A program made the translations under genes and the position numbers. Positions 7,504 through 15,298 of a stretch of 29,825 bases of DNA are shown piece after piece. The notes beneath the pieces were generated by a model that was given only the letters and a program-made list of their open reading frames with translations, made no database searches and was not told the origin of the DNA. Source of the DNA: Lachnospiraceae bacterium UBA7589 (GTDB taxonomy: Bacteria; Bacillota; Clostridia; Lachnospirales; Lachnospiraceae); NCBI GenBank assembly GCA_002476495.1, contig DLKL01000037.1:1-29825 (forward strand), in the 5' to 3' direction. How positions within the stretch are numbered: position 1 is the first letter of the stretch; each line of letters opens with the position of its first letter.

Positions 7504-9594
7504 ATGATATGTGTAACTTTGCATGAATCAAGTAGAAGAATACGAGTTAAAATACCTATTCTTAATATGTCACTGAGAGATGCAGATCTGCTGGAATACT
7601 TTATCAAGGACTTGCCTGTAGTAAAAAATGCACAGGTAGATGAAAGAACCGGAAATGCAGTAGTTATATTTAAGAGTGAAGCCGTGGAAGAAAACAAGAG
7701 GATTCTTTTTGATGCTCTTGCAGGATACGATGCAAATGATGAAGCAGTTATTGCCCGTGTGCCTGAGGAAACAGGACGCAAATTAAACAGAGAATATCAG
7801 GAACGTTTTTTATCCCAGATAATCAAGCATAATCTGTGCAAGATTTTTTTGCCGGCACCTGTTGCTGCTGTGAGAACGGTGATAAAAAGTATTCCGTATA
7901 TTGTGAAGGCTGTTTCTGTAATGTCAAAAGGTAAGCTGAAGGTTGAGGTACTTGACGGAATAGCTATTGCTGCGTCTATTGTAAGAAAGGATTATGCCAC
8001 TGCCTCATCAATTATGTTTCTTTTAGATAGTGGTGATACTCTTGAAGAATGGACAAGAAAAAAGTCCATAGGAGATCTGGCAAGATCCATGGCACTTAAC
8101 GTGGATAAGGTTTGGCTTTTGAATAATGATAAGGAGATTTCCGTAGGTATTGGCCAGGTACGCGTTGGAGATCAGATTATTGTTCGAAATTCAGACATTA
8201 TTCCTTTAGATGGAAAAGTTGTCAGAGGACAAATGACTGTCAATCAGTCCTCTATGACAGGGGAAGCTGAGCCTGTGGTCAAATTCGTCGATAGTTATGT
8301 GTACGCCGGTACTGTTGTGGAGGAAGGAGAAGCTGTTATTCAGGTTACCCGGGAATCAGGAACAGGAAAATATGATCAGATTGTCAGGATGATTGAGGAA
8401 TCAGAAAAGCTTAAATCAGGTGCTGAAACAAAAGCATATAGTCTGGCAGATTCATTGGTTCCATATAGCTTTTTGGGCTTTGCCGGTACATATTTGTTTA
8501 CCGGTAATATAATAAAGGCACTTTCCTTTCTGATGGTGGATTATTCCTGTGCAATGAAGCTATCTATGCCTCTTGCCGTATTGTCGGCAATCCGTGAGGC
8601 AAGGGAATATGGAATATCCATAAAAGGTGGTAAATTTATGGAAGCGGTAGCTGAGGCTGATACCATTGTATTTGATAAAACCGGAACACTTACTCATGCT
8701 ACACCGAAGTTGGTTGATGTGGTTACATTTTCAGGAAATGACCCTGATGAAATGCTTAGGATTGCAGCCTGTCTGGAGGAACATTATCCTCATTCCGTTG
8801 CAAATGCAATTGTATATGGAGCAAAGGAAAAACAATTGGAACACGAGGAAATACATTCAAAAGTTGAATTTGTTGTGGCTCATGGTGTAAGCAGCTTTAT
8901 CGGTGAAAAAAAGGTTGTCATAGGCAGTCATCATTTTGTAGTAGAAGATGAAAAGTGTATTATTCCTAAAGATGAAAGCTATAAGCTTAATGAAATTAAG
9001 CCTGAGTATTCAAGGATATATCTGGCTATAGACGGAGTTGTAGTAGCTGTTTTGTGTATTTTTGATCCGGTTAGGGAAGAGGCAGCTTGTGTAATAGATG
9101 AGCTTCATAGTCTGGGCTTCTCTAATATATGCATGATGACAGGTGATAACGAAAAAGCGGCAAAATCCGTTGCCCAAAGACTTTGTATCGATGAATATCA
9201 TGCGGAGGTGCTTCCGGAAGATAAGGCTTATTTTGTAAGAGAAAAGCGTAAAAGAGGACATAAGGTTATTATGATTGGAGACGGAGTTAATGATTCTCCC
9301 GCATTGTCAGAAGCCGATGCAGGCATTGCCATTGAAACAGGAGCAGCTATAGCAAGGGAAATCGCAGATATAACTATTTCAGCCGATAATCTTATGAATC
9401 TGATTACATTAAGGAAAATAAGTACAGCACTGATGAAGCGTATTGGGAGTAATTACAGATTTATTATTGGTTTTAATTCACTGCTTATTGTTATGGGACT
9501 TGCTGGTATTATTTCTCCATCTTCCTCTGCATTGCTTCACAATGGCTCAACAATTGTTACAGGTGTGAAAAGTATGACAGACCTGCTAAAATGA
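7504..9594 (+). CDS. P1B-type metal-transporting ATPase with deviant YSC membrane motif
   Basis: A 696-residue P-type ATPase. Residues 1-75 look like a degenerate HMA-type domain without the CxxC pair. The actuator domain has TGE at 252-254, the phosphorylation site DKTGT starts at Asp391, and GDGVND lies near residue 594. In the ion-binding membrane helix the usual CPC-A-L-G-L-A-T-P reads Tyr347-Ser348-Cys349-A-M-K-L-S-M-P, so the proline and first cysteine are gone. The N-domain HP motif reads His430-Ser431. Hydrophobic segments are few and poorly separated in the N-terminal half. It probably exports a transition metal; the DtxR-type neighbour hints at Mn or Fe (inference). RBS AGGGTGA; DUF6110-like gene immediately upstream. 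Confidence 0.87.
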   Translation: MICVTLHESSRRIRVKIPILNMSLRDADLLEYFIKDLPVVKNAQVDERTGNAVVIFKSEAVEENKRILFDALAGYDANDEAVIARVPEETGRKLNREYQERFLSQIIKHNLCKIFLPAPVAAVRTVIKSIPYIVKAVSVMSKGKLKVEVLDGIAIAASIVRKDYATASSIMFLLDSGDTLEEWTRKKSIGDLARSMALNVDKVWLLNNDKEISVGIGQVRVGDQIIVRNSDIIPLDGKVVRGQMTVNQSSMTGEAEPVVKFVDSYVYAGTVVEEGEAVIQVTRESGTGKYDQIVRMIEESEKLKSGAETKAYSLADSLVPYSFLGFAGTYLFTGNIIKALSFLMVDYSCAMKLSMPLAVLSAIREAREYGISIKGGKFMEAVAEADTIVFDKTGTLTHATPKLVDVVTFSGNDPDEMLRIAACLEEHYPHSVANAIVYGAKEKQLEHEEIHSKVEFVVAHGVSSFIGEKKVVIGSHHFVVEDEKCIIPKDESYKLNEIKPEYSRIYLAIDGVVVAVLCIFDPVREEAACVIDELHSLGFSNICMMTGDNEKAAKSVAQRLCIDEYHAEVLPEDKAYFVREKRKRGHKVIMIGDGVNDSPALSEADAGIAIETGAAIAREIADITISADNLMNLITLRKISTALMKRIGSNYRFIIGFNSLLIVMGLAGIISPSSSALLHNGSTIVTGVKSMTDLLK

Positions 9595-9614
9595 GTCGGA
9601 ATAAAAATTACCTC

Positions 9615-9643
9615 TTGCCATAATGACCAAAGATGTATAGAAT
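9615..9643 (+). promoter_or_regulatory. Promoter of aspartate kinase
   Basis: TTGCCA (9615-9620), 17 bases, TAGAAT (9638-9643), with the start codon 46 bases further on. No lysine riboswitch-like structure is possible in so short a leader. Confidence 0.65.
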
Positions 9644-9689
9644 ACAAGTGTTCATATATAAGATAAAATAATTAAAGGGGAATATATTT

Positions 9690-11006
9690 ATGAAAAAGGT
9701 AGTCAAATTTGGTGGCAGCTCACTTGCAAGTGCCGAGCAGTTTAAAAAGGTGGGAGATATTATTTCATCGGATGCCAGCCGTGTTTATGTTGTACCTTCT
9801 GCACCGGGGAAAAGATTTTCTGATGATATCAAGGTTACAGATATGCTTTTGCATGTTTTTGAAACAGCTGATGAAGGAAAAGATATAACCGATGAAATCA
9901 AAGCTATTAAAGCAAGGTATGACGAGATTATTGAAGGACTTGGTTTAAGTGGATTTTCTCTTGATAAGGAATTTGAGGTAATTACTAAGAATCTTATTAA
10001 TAATCCAAACAAGGATTATGCTGCATCAAGAGGAGAATTCCTTAATGGAAAGATTATGGCTGCGTATCTTGGAATGGATTTCATAGATGCAGCTGAGGTA
10101 ATTTTCTTTAATGAAGAGGGGAATCTTAACAGCTATAAGACAGAAAAGGTTCTTGGAGCAAGACTTGAAAAGAGTCCTCGTGCGGTTATTCCGGGCTTTT
10201 ATGGACTTGGAAAGGATGGAAATGTTAAGACATTTTCCAGAGGTGGTTCAGATGTTACAGGCTCTATTGTTGCACAGGCAAGCCGTGCGGATGTGTATGA
10301 AAACTGGACCGATGTATCAGGATTTTTGGTTGCAGATCCACGAATTGTTTCCAATCCGAAATCAATAAAATATATCACCTACAGAGAGCTTCGTGAGCTT
10401 TCATATATGGGAGCGTCAGTGCTTCATGAGGATGCAATTTTTCCGGTTCGCCATTGCGGAATTCCGATTAATATCCGCAATACAAATTCACCAATGGATG
10501 AGGGAACATGGATCGTTGAAAGTACCTGCCAGAAGCAGGATTACGTTGTAACAGGAATTGCCGGCAAGAAGGATTTTTGTACTATATTCATCACCAAGGC
10601 TATGATGAATTCTGAGATTGGATTTGGAAGAAAGGTTTTGCAGGCTTTTGAGGAAAACGAGATTTCTTTTGAGCATATGCCATCAGGTATTGATACAATG
10701 ACAATTGTGGTGCATGCGGATGAATTTATTCACAAGGAGCAGAGTGTTATATCAGCTATTCATCGTCTTGCTGAGCCGGATTCGGTTGAAATTGAATCGG
10801 GTCTTGCGCTTATCGCAGTTGTGGGACGGGGCATGAAGTCAGCAAGTGGTACAGCAGGAAAGCTGTTTAGTGCACTTGCAAAGGAAGGTATTAATATAAG
10901 AATGATAGATCAGGGCTCCTCCGAGCTTAATATTATAATCGGGGTTAAGAATGACGATTTTGATACAGCAATAAGGGCGATATATAATACCTTTATTACC
11001 GATTAA
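9690..11006 (+). CDS. Aspartate kinase (aspartokinase), monofunctional
   Basis: A 438-residue enzyme that phosphorylates aspartate, the first step to lysine, threonine and methionine. The catalytic domain opens with the kinase motif KFGGSS (residues 6-11) and includes the aspartokinase signature FSRGGSDVTGS. The region from ~residue 310 forms two ACT regulatory domains (the segment GKKDFCTIFITK and the segment ALIAVVGRGMKSASG start the two), so feedback control by an end-product amino acid is expected. RBS AAAGGGG. It is flanked by its own promoter and terminator, hence monocistronic. The methionine importer that follows may be a functional neighbour, but it is separately transcribed. The isozyme class cannot be decided here. 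Confidence 0.95.
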   Translation: MKKVVKFGGSSLASAEQFKKVGDIISSDASRVYVVPSAPGKRFSDDIKVTDMLLHVFETADEGKDITDEIKAIKARYDEIIEGLGLSGFSLDKEFEVITKNLINNPNKDYAASRGEFLNGKIMAAYLGMDFIDAAEVIFFNEEGNLNSYKTEKVLGARLEKSPRAVIPGFYGLGKDGNVKTFSRGGSDVTGSIVAQASRADVYENWTDVSGFLVADPRIVSNPKSIKYITYRELRELSYMGASVLHEDAIFPVRHCGIPINIRNTNSPMDEGTWIVESTCQKQDYVVTGIAGKKDFCTIFITKAMMNSEIGFGRKVLQAFEENEISFEHMPSGIDTMTIVVHADEFIHKEQSVISAIHRLAEPDSVEIESGLALIAVVGRGMKSASGTAGKLFSALAKEGINIRMIDQGSSELNIIIGVKNDDFDTAIRAIYNTFITD

Positions 11007-11082
11007 TTTATCAGAAAATATTTGTATCCGATTATACAACTTACCGTTATAAGAATAGGAGACTGTGAATTCACAAAGCATA

Positions 11083-11108
11083 AAAAAGCATCCTTGGGAT
11101 GCTTTTTT
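11083..11108 (+). terminator. Terminator after aspartate kinase
   Basis: AAAAAGCATCC (11083-11093) pairs with GGATGCTTTTTT (11097-11108) over a three-base loop. The A run on the left and T run on the right make it functional in both directions. Confidence 0.85.
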
Positions 11109-11237
11109 ATTTGCCAAAAAGACTGTAATTGGATAATAGTGCAGTGATCCGGCTTATAGGCAAAAACTATAACAAGTAAAAGGAATTAACAATTATACAA
11201 AGACGACTGGTTATGTTAATATTCATTTCAAGATAAA

Positions 11238-11254
11238 CCTACTGAGTTAGTAGG
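11238..11254. promoter_or_regulatory. Palindromic operator candidate before metN
   Basis: CCTACT-GAGTT-AGTAGG is a perfect 6-bp inverted repeat with a 5-base spacer, 20 bases upstream of the metN start. The upstream stretch 11109-11237 holds no SAM-I riboswitch or T-box that I can recognise. So a protein repressor at this site is a likelier control for the operon; which one is unknown (an Rrf2/CymR-like sulfur regulator is one possibility). Confidence 0.45.
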
Positions 11255-11274
11255 GAATAAAAGAGGTGATGCAA

Positions 11275-12315
11275 ATGGCATTTATTGAAGTAAAAGGCCT
11301 CAACAAAACCTTCACTTCGAAGGAGGGGCAGGTACAGGCTTTACAGGATATCAATCTTTCAATTGAAAAAGCGGACATATACGGGATTATAGGAATGTCC
11401 GGAGCCGGTAAAAGTACTTTGGTGCGATGTCTCAATTTTTTGGAAAAACCGTCAGAGGGTGAAATTGAAATTGACGGTAAAGTGTTAAGCACGTTGAATG
11501 AAAAGGAGCTTAGAGAAGAACGAAGAAGTATAGCAATGATTTTCCAACATTTTAATCTGCTGATGCAAAAAAATGTTTTAGCTAATGTATGTTTTCCACT
11601 CAAGCTAAAAAGGATTGAAAAAAAACAGGCAGAAGAAAAAGCATATGAATTGTTGGAAACAGTAGGACTCAGGGATAAGGCAAAAGCTTATCCGGGCAAG
11701 CTGTCCGGAGGCCAGAAGCAGAGAGTTGCAATAGCCAGAGCACTTGCCTCTGATCCTGAAATCCTTCTATGTGATGAGGCAACCAGTGCCCTTGATCCTC
11801 AGACTACAGATTCTATACTGGAGCTTTTGAAGAAAATCAACAGGAAATTTGGTATTACTATAGTGATTATTACTCATCAGATGGAGGTTATACAGAAAAT
11901 ATGTAATCAGGTTGCCATTATAGAAAATGGAAGGCTTGTCGAACAGGGAGAAGTAAATGAGATATTTGCAAATCCAAAATCAAAAGCAGCCAAGAGGTTA
12001 ATATTGGGCGAATCGGACAAAAGCAATTTTAATGAATATGATATGGCTGAAGCCCCCGATAGAGCTTCAAAAAAGATTAAAAGGATAAGGGCAGTTTTCT
12101 CTGAAAGCTCCGCATATGAGCCTGTAATTGCAAATGCAATTCTTGAATATAAGGTACCGATTAACATCCTTCAGGCCAATACAAGAAATGTCGGAGGAAA
12201 GGCAAAGGGAGAAATCATACTGGGACTTCCTGGAGATAGTGAGTTACAGGAAGAGATAATACAATATCTTATCCGGCATGGTTTGACCGTACAGGAGGTG
12301 AGTATAGGTGTTTAG
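11275..12315 (+). CDS. metN: Methionine ABC importer ATP-binding protein MetN
   Basis: A 346-residue ATPase of the methionine importer. Walker A is GMSGAGKST, the Q-loop is IFQHFNLL, the signature LSGGQKQR, Walker B ILLCDEATSALDP, and the switch His lies in ITHQMEV. The ~100-residue C-terminal extension (after GESDKSN) is the NIL/ACT-like domain that in MetN binds methionine and trans-inhibits uptake. I chose ATG 11275 over GTG 11266 and ATG 11269 because AGAGGTG overlaps those and is correctly spaced for 11275. The stop overlaps the MetI start by eight bases, showing translational coupling. Confidence 0.95.
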   Translation: MAFIEVKGLNKTFTSKEGQVQALQDINLSIEKADIYGIIGMSGAGKSTLVRCLNFLEKPSEGEIEIDGKVLSTLNEKELREERRSIAMIFQHFNLLMQKNVLANVCFPLKLKRIEKKQAEEKAYELLETVGLRDKAKAYPGKLSGGQKQRVAIARALASDPEILLCDEATSALDPQTTDSILELLKKINRKFGITIVIITHQMEVIQKICNQVAIIENGRLVEQGEVNEIFANPKSKAAKRLILGESDKSNFNEYDMAEAPDRASKKIKRIRAVFSESSAYEPVIANAILEYKVPINILQANTRNVGGKAKGEIILGLPGDSELQEEIIQYLIRHGLTVQEVSIGV

Positions 12316-12964
12316 TGGGCAGATTATTGAAATGTTAATAGAAGGAATAAGGGACACCTTATATATGACCCTGGGTTCAACTTTGCTGGGTTATGTAATA
12401 GGACTTCCAATGGGAATTGTTCTTGCGGTGACAGATAAGGAGGGAATAAAACCAAATGCATTTGTTTACAGGATATTTGACCTGATTTCAAATGTAGTAA
12501 GAAGTATACCGTTTTTAATATTATTGATTCTTATGATACCTGTTACGAGGGCTCTGGTAGGTCAAAGCTATGGCGCATCGGCAACCATTATCCCACTTGT
12601 AGTTACGGCAGCTCCGTATATAGCCAGGCTTGTTGAATCTTCGCTTAAGGAGGTTGACAGGGGCGTAATTGAGGCTGCAAAATCCATGGGAGCAACTAAT
12701 CTACAGATTGTTACCAGGGTATTGCTGGTAGAAGCCAGAACATCCCTTATTATGGGAGCTACCATTGCAACAGGAACAATTCTTGGCTATTCGGCTATGG
12801 CCGGTGCAGTCGGAGGAGGAGGTCTTGGAGATATTGCTGTACGATATGGATATCACAGATGGCAGACAGATATTATGATTGTAACAGTTATACTCATTAT
12901 TGTTTTGTTCCAGATTATACAAAATATCGGAATGCTTACGGCAAAAAAAATAGATAAAAGATAA
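12308..12964 (+). CDS. metI: Methionine ABC importer permease MetI
   Basis: A 218-residue inner-membrane permease with five hydrophobic segments. The EAA-type loop that contacts MetN is visible as EAAKSMGATNLQI. Family-typical sequences include SNVVRSIPFLILL near residue 58 and the glycine-rich AGAVGGGGLGDIA near residue 167. It starts with GTG at 12308, preceded by a strong GGAGGTGAG inside the end of metN. It forms the membrane channel of the MetNIQ complex importing L- or D-methionine. Confidence 0.95.
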   Translation: MFSGQIIEMLIEGIRDTLYMTLGSTLLGYVIGLPMGIVLAVTDKEGIKPNAFVYRIFDLISNVVRSIPFLILLILMIPVTRALVGQSYGASATIIPLVVTAAPYIARLVESSLKEVDRGVIEAAKSMGATNLQIVTRVLLVEARTSLIMGATIATGTILGYSAMAGAVGGGGLGDIAVRYGYHRWQTDIMIVTVILIIVLFQIIQNIGMLTAKKIDKR

Positions 12965-12990
12965 GTAAAGAATAAAAGGAGGATTTTATT

Positions 12991-13812
12991 ATGAAAAAGA
13001 AAATAGCAGCATTATTATTATCAGGAGTTTTGGCAGTAACATCACTTACAGGATGTGGAAAGTCGGATAAAAAGGAAGAGGATAAGGTAATTACGGTAGC
13101 GGCATCTGCCACACCTCATGCGGAAATACTGGAGTATGCAAAGCCCCTTCTCGAAAAAGAAGGCTATACACTTGAGGTTAAGGTATTTGATGATTATGTA
13201 CTTCCTATGAATGTGGTAGAATCCGGTGAGCTTGATGCAAACTATGCGGTTCATGTACCATATCTTGAGTCATTCAATGAGGAGCAGGGAACTCACCTTG
13301 CCAATGCCGGAGGTATTCATTATGAGCCGTTTGGTATCTATCCGGGAAAGAAGAGCTCATTAGATGACATTGAAAACGGAGATACAATAGCTATCCCGAA
13401 TGATACAACCAATGAGGCGAGAGCACTTTTGCTGTTACAGGATAATGGACTGATAAAGCTTAAGGATGGAGCAGGTCTTACAGCAACTGTAAATGATATT
13501 GAAGAAAATCCATATAATCTTGAGTTAGAAGAGCTGGAAGCAGCACAGGTTGCCAGAGTCCGTGAGGAAGTGGCATTTGTAGTATTGAATGGAAATTATG
13601 CTCTGTCTGCCGGACTTTCGGTTGCAAAGGATTCTATTGCTTTTGAGCAAAGTGATTCAGAGGCTGCAAAGACTTATGTAAATATAATATGCGTTAAGGA
13701 AGGCCATGAAGACGATGCTAAAATTAAAGCATTAGTTAAGGTGCTGCAATCAGATGAGGTGAAAAATTTCATCAATGAAAAATACGATGGCGCAGTTGTT
13801 CCGTTTGAGTAG
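12991..13812 (+). CDS. metQ: Methionine-binding lipoprotein MetQ (NlpA family)
   Basis: A 273-residue substrate-binding lipoprotein. The signal peptide ends in lipobox LTGC, with the lipidated Cys22. The mature part has the NlpA-family opening ITVAASATPHAEILE and later the conserved SGELDANYAVHVPYLESFN and GIHYEPFGIYPGK. These mark the methionine-specific NlpA/MetQ group. RBS AAAGGAGG; 26 bases after metI, so the last gene of the operon. It captures methionine at the cell surface and delivers it to MetNI. Confidence 0.94.
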   Translation: MKKKIAALLLSGVLAVTSLTGCGKSDKKEEDKVITVAASATPHAEILEYAKPLLEKEGYTLEVKVFDDYVLPMNVVESGELDANYAVHVPYLESFNEEQGTHLANAGGIHYEPFGIYPGKKSSLDDIENGDTIAIPNDTTNEARALLLLQDNGLIKLKDGAGLTATVNDIEENPYNLELEELEAAQVARVREEVAFVVLNGNYALSAGLSVAKDSIAFEQSDSEAAKTYVNIICVKEGHEDDAKIKALVKVLQSDEVKNFINEKYDGAVVPFE

Positions 13813-13839
13813 ACTCCAAATCATATATTGACAGACGTA

Positions 13840-13883
13840 CAGGTAATATGTTACGCATAAAAATGTGTAACATATTACCTGCT
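13840..13883 (+). terminator. Terminator of the metNIQ operon
   Basis: A perfect 15-bp stem CAGGTAATATGTTAC (13840-13854) / GTAACATATTACCTG (13867-13881) with a 12-base loop. The following CTTTG is a poor T tract, so the hairpin may also protect the mRNA end. Confidence 0.75.
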
Positions 13884-14006
13884 TTGTATGCAATAATATT
13901 GATTAAGATAAGGTTGTGAATATGAATTATATTAGCTGAGTTACCCCCGGATATTTGATTTCAGACTGATAAATGCCACTGTTGACAGGTTCAAGATATC
14001 GAATGA

Positions 14007-14168
14007 AGGGAGAAGGTAAATGAAAAGCAAAAGGAATATATTCCATGGACAACCTTGTGGGGAAATTTTGTGTATTTTGATGGGCATCAGCAATGTGAAT
14101 TACGGATGGTGATTTTATTTCCTTATGTGTATGGGAATTGGGAAAAATCAAGGGTCTACTTTCCGTAG
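14007..14168 (+). pseudogene. Fossil reading frame, unidentified
   Basis: An open frame of 53 codons without start codon (stop TGA at 14004) ends at TAG 14166-14168. Its reading, including IPWTTLWGNFVYFDGHQQ and FPYVYGNWEKS, has a protein-like composition rich in aromatic residues, yet has no usable start or ribosome binding site. The minus strand is also open over 13927-14175. I do not recognise either. The most likely reading is a decayed gene; bases 13884-14006 show nothing clear. Confidence 0.3.
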
Positions 14169-14219
14169 GTGGCAAAAATTAAAGCTGCAATTTATAATAG
14201 TAATATGGAGGTGAAAAAA

Positions 14220-14891
14220 ATGAATCAATATGTAACAGGTGCGGTTATAAAAAAGCTGCGTGAAAAAGCTAAAATTACACAGCTGCAGCTGGCAGAAAAA
14301 ATCGGAGTAAGTGACAAAACAATCTCAAAATGGGAGACAGGAAAGGGGTATCCTGATATTACTTTGTTAGAACCGATTGCCAATGCACTTTCAGTATCGA
14401 TTTCTGAGCTGATATCAGGAAATACAGTGAATAATTCCAACGTATCTGCCAACATGCTTCGTTCAGTATTTTATGTATGCCCAGTGTGTGGAAATGTAAT
14501 TCATGGTATCGGCGAGGCAGTTATATATTGTCACGGAGTGTTATTACAGCCGGAAGAACCGGAGGGAACTGACGAAAAACACAAGATTTTTGTAGAGCGT
14601 GCAGAGGATGAATATTATGTGCAAATCGAGCATGAAATGACAAAAAATCATTATATTTCTTTTATTGCTGCAGCTTCTTCTGACAGGATGCAGATGGTAA
14701 AGCTTTATCCGGAGGGAGAGGCAGAGGCCCGGTTTAAGCTAAGCGAAGTGAAAAAAATATATTTTTACTGTAATAGAAGCGGATTGTTTTCAATTACTCC
14801 GGTGAAAGGAATCGATGATAAGGAATGCGGATACGATACTTCAGAAGAAAGAAAAAGGCTGGAGGAAACAGCTAAAATGCTGTTTGGATAA
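14220..14891 (+). CDS. XRE-family regulator fused to a superoxide-reductase-like domain
   Basis: A 223-residue fusion. Residues ~7-61 are a Cro/CI-type HTH (TQLQLAEKIGVSDKTISKWE). A short linker leads to a desulfoferrodoxin/neelaredoxin-like part: CPVCGN resembles the desulfoferrodoxin rubredoxin-like knuckle, then KHKIFVE, HEMTKNHYISFI and YFYCNRSGLF follow the order of the superoxide-reductase iron site. Of the four His and one Cys that bind iron in active enzymes, the equivalents of three His and the Cys are present, but the last His (family CNxHG) is Ser. Only three of the four rubredoxin-like Cys are visible. It is more plausibly an oxygen or redox sensor than an enzyme (inference). ATG 14220 follows GGAGGTG. 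Confidence 0.8.
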   Translation: MNQYVTGAVIKKLREKAKITQLQLAEKIGVSDKTISKWETGKGYPDITLLEPIANALSVSISELISGNTVNNSNVSANMLRSVFYVCPVCGNVIHGIGEAVIYCHGVLLQPEEPEGTDEKHKIFVERAEDEYYVQIEHEMTKNHYISFIAAASSDRMQMVKLYPEGEAEARFKLSEVKKIYFYCNRSGLFSITPVKGIDDKECGYDTSEERKRLEETAKMLFG

Positions 14892-14927
14892 AAAAGCGGA
14901 GCACTTTTTGTTAGGGAGAGTGATTTG

Positions 14928-15221
14928 ATGAGATGCATATGCCCGAAATGTAAGTCAGAAAATATTATGAAACATAAACAGCTTTATGATATAGGCCTGC
15001 ACGGACCAGACATATTGTTTTATTATCATCCGTTAGTAACGAATCCGCTTAATGAAATTGGGTATGTTATATCTATGGATTCATCTGCCACGGCATTAGT
15101 TTGTTTTCTTGTTAAAAGCCTTGATTTTACTAGAGTTTCAGAGTTTGGACATATGAATTTATACCCGATTTGTGCCAAATTAATGTATGAAAAGAGTTGT
15201 GATATAACCGAAAAAAGATAA
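14928..15221 (+). CDS. Small Cys-rich protein of unknown function
   Basis: A 97-residue protein that I do not recognise. It begins with a C-x-C-x-x-C knuckle (CICPKC, residues 3-8), and has further Cys in the C-terminal half, so a zinc ribbon or Fe site is possible. A hydrophobic stretch lies around residues 42-62. AGGGAGAG precedes the ATG; a TTG one codon earlier is possible but less likely. It starts 36 bases after the XRE-fusion gene and is probably in its transcript. It could also be a shortened remnant of a longer gene. Confidence 0.5.
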   Translation: MRCICPKCKSENIMKHKQLYDIGLHGPDILFYYHPLVTNPLNEIGYVISMDSSATALVCFLVKSLDFTRVSEFGHMNLYPICAKLMYEKSCDITEKR

Positions 15222-15262
15222 GGGTGCCAGTTGTCTATATTTTGTGGACAACTGACACCCTT
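15220..15262 (+). repeat. Long hairpin between the small Cys-rich gene and fic
   Basis: Arms of 16 bases (15220-15235 and 15247-15262) pair with a single C/A mismatch around an 11-base loop. Its inner part AGTTGTC-N11-GACAACT recurs inside the fic gene at 15465-15489. It lacks a T run, so it is a poor terminator; it may act on mRNA stability, on translation of fic, or as a protein-binding site. Confidence 0.7.
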
Positions 15263-15298
15263 AAGTAATATAATAGTAACAGAAGGAAGGTTGAGAAT

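Noticed and set aside
13927..14175. 82-codon open frame on the minus strand
   Set aside because: It starts with TTG without ribosome site, has no recognisable motif and competes with an equally open plus-strand fossil.
15220..15262. Rho-independent terminator
   Set aside because: The arms are long, but no T run follows (TTAAGTAATA), so it is listed as a hairpin of unknown role.
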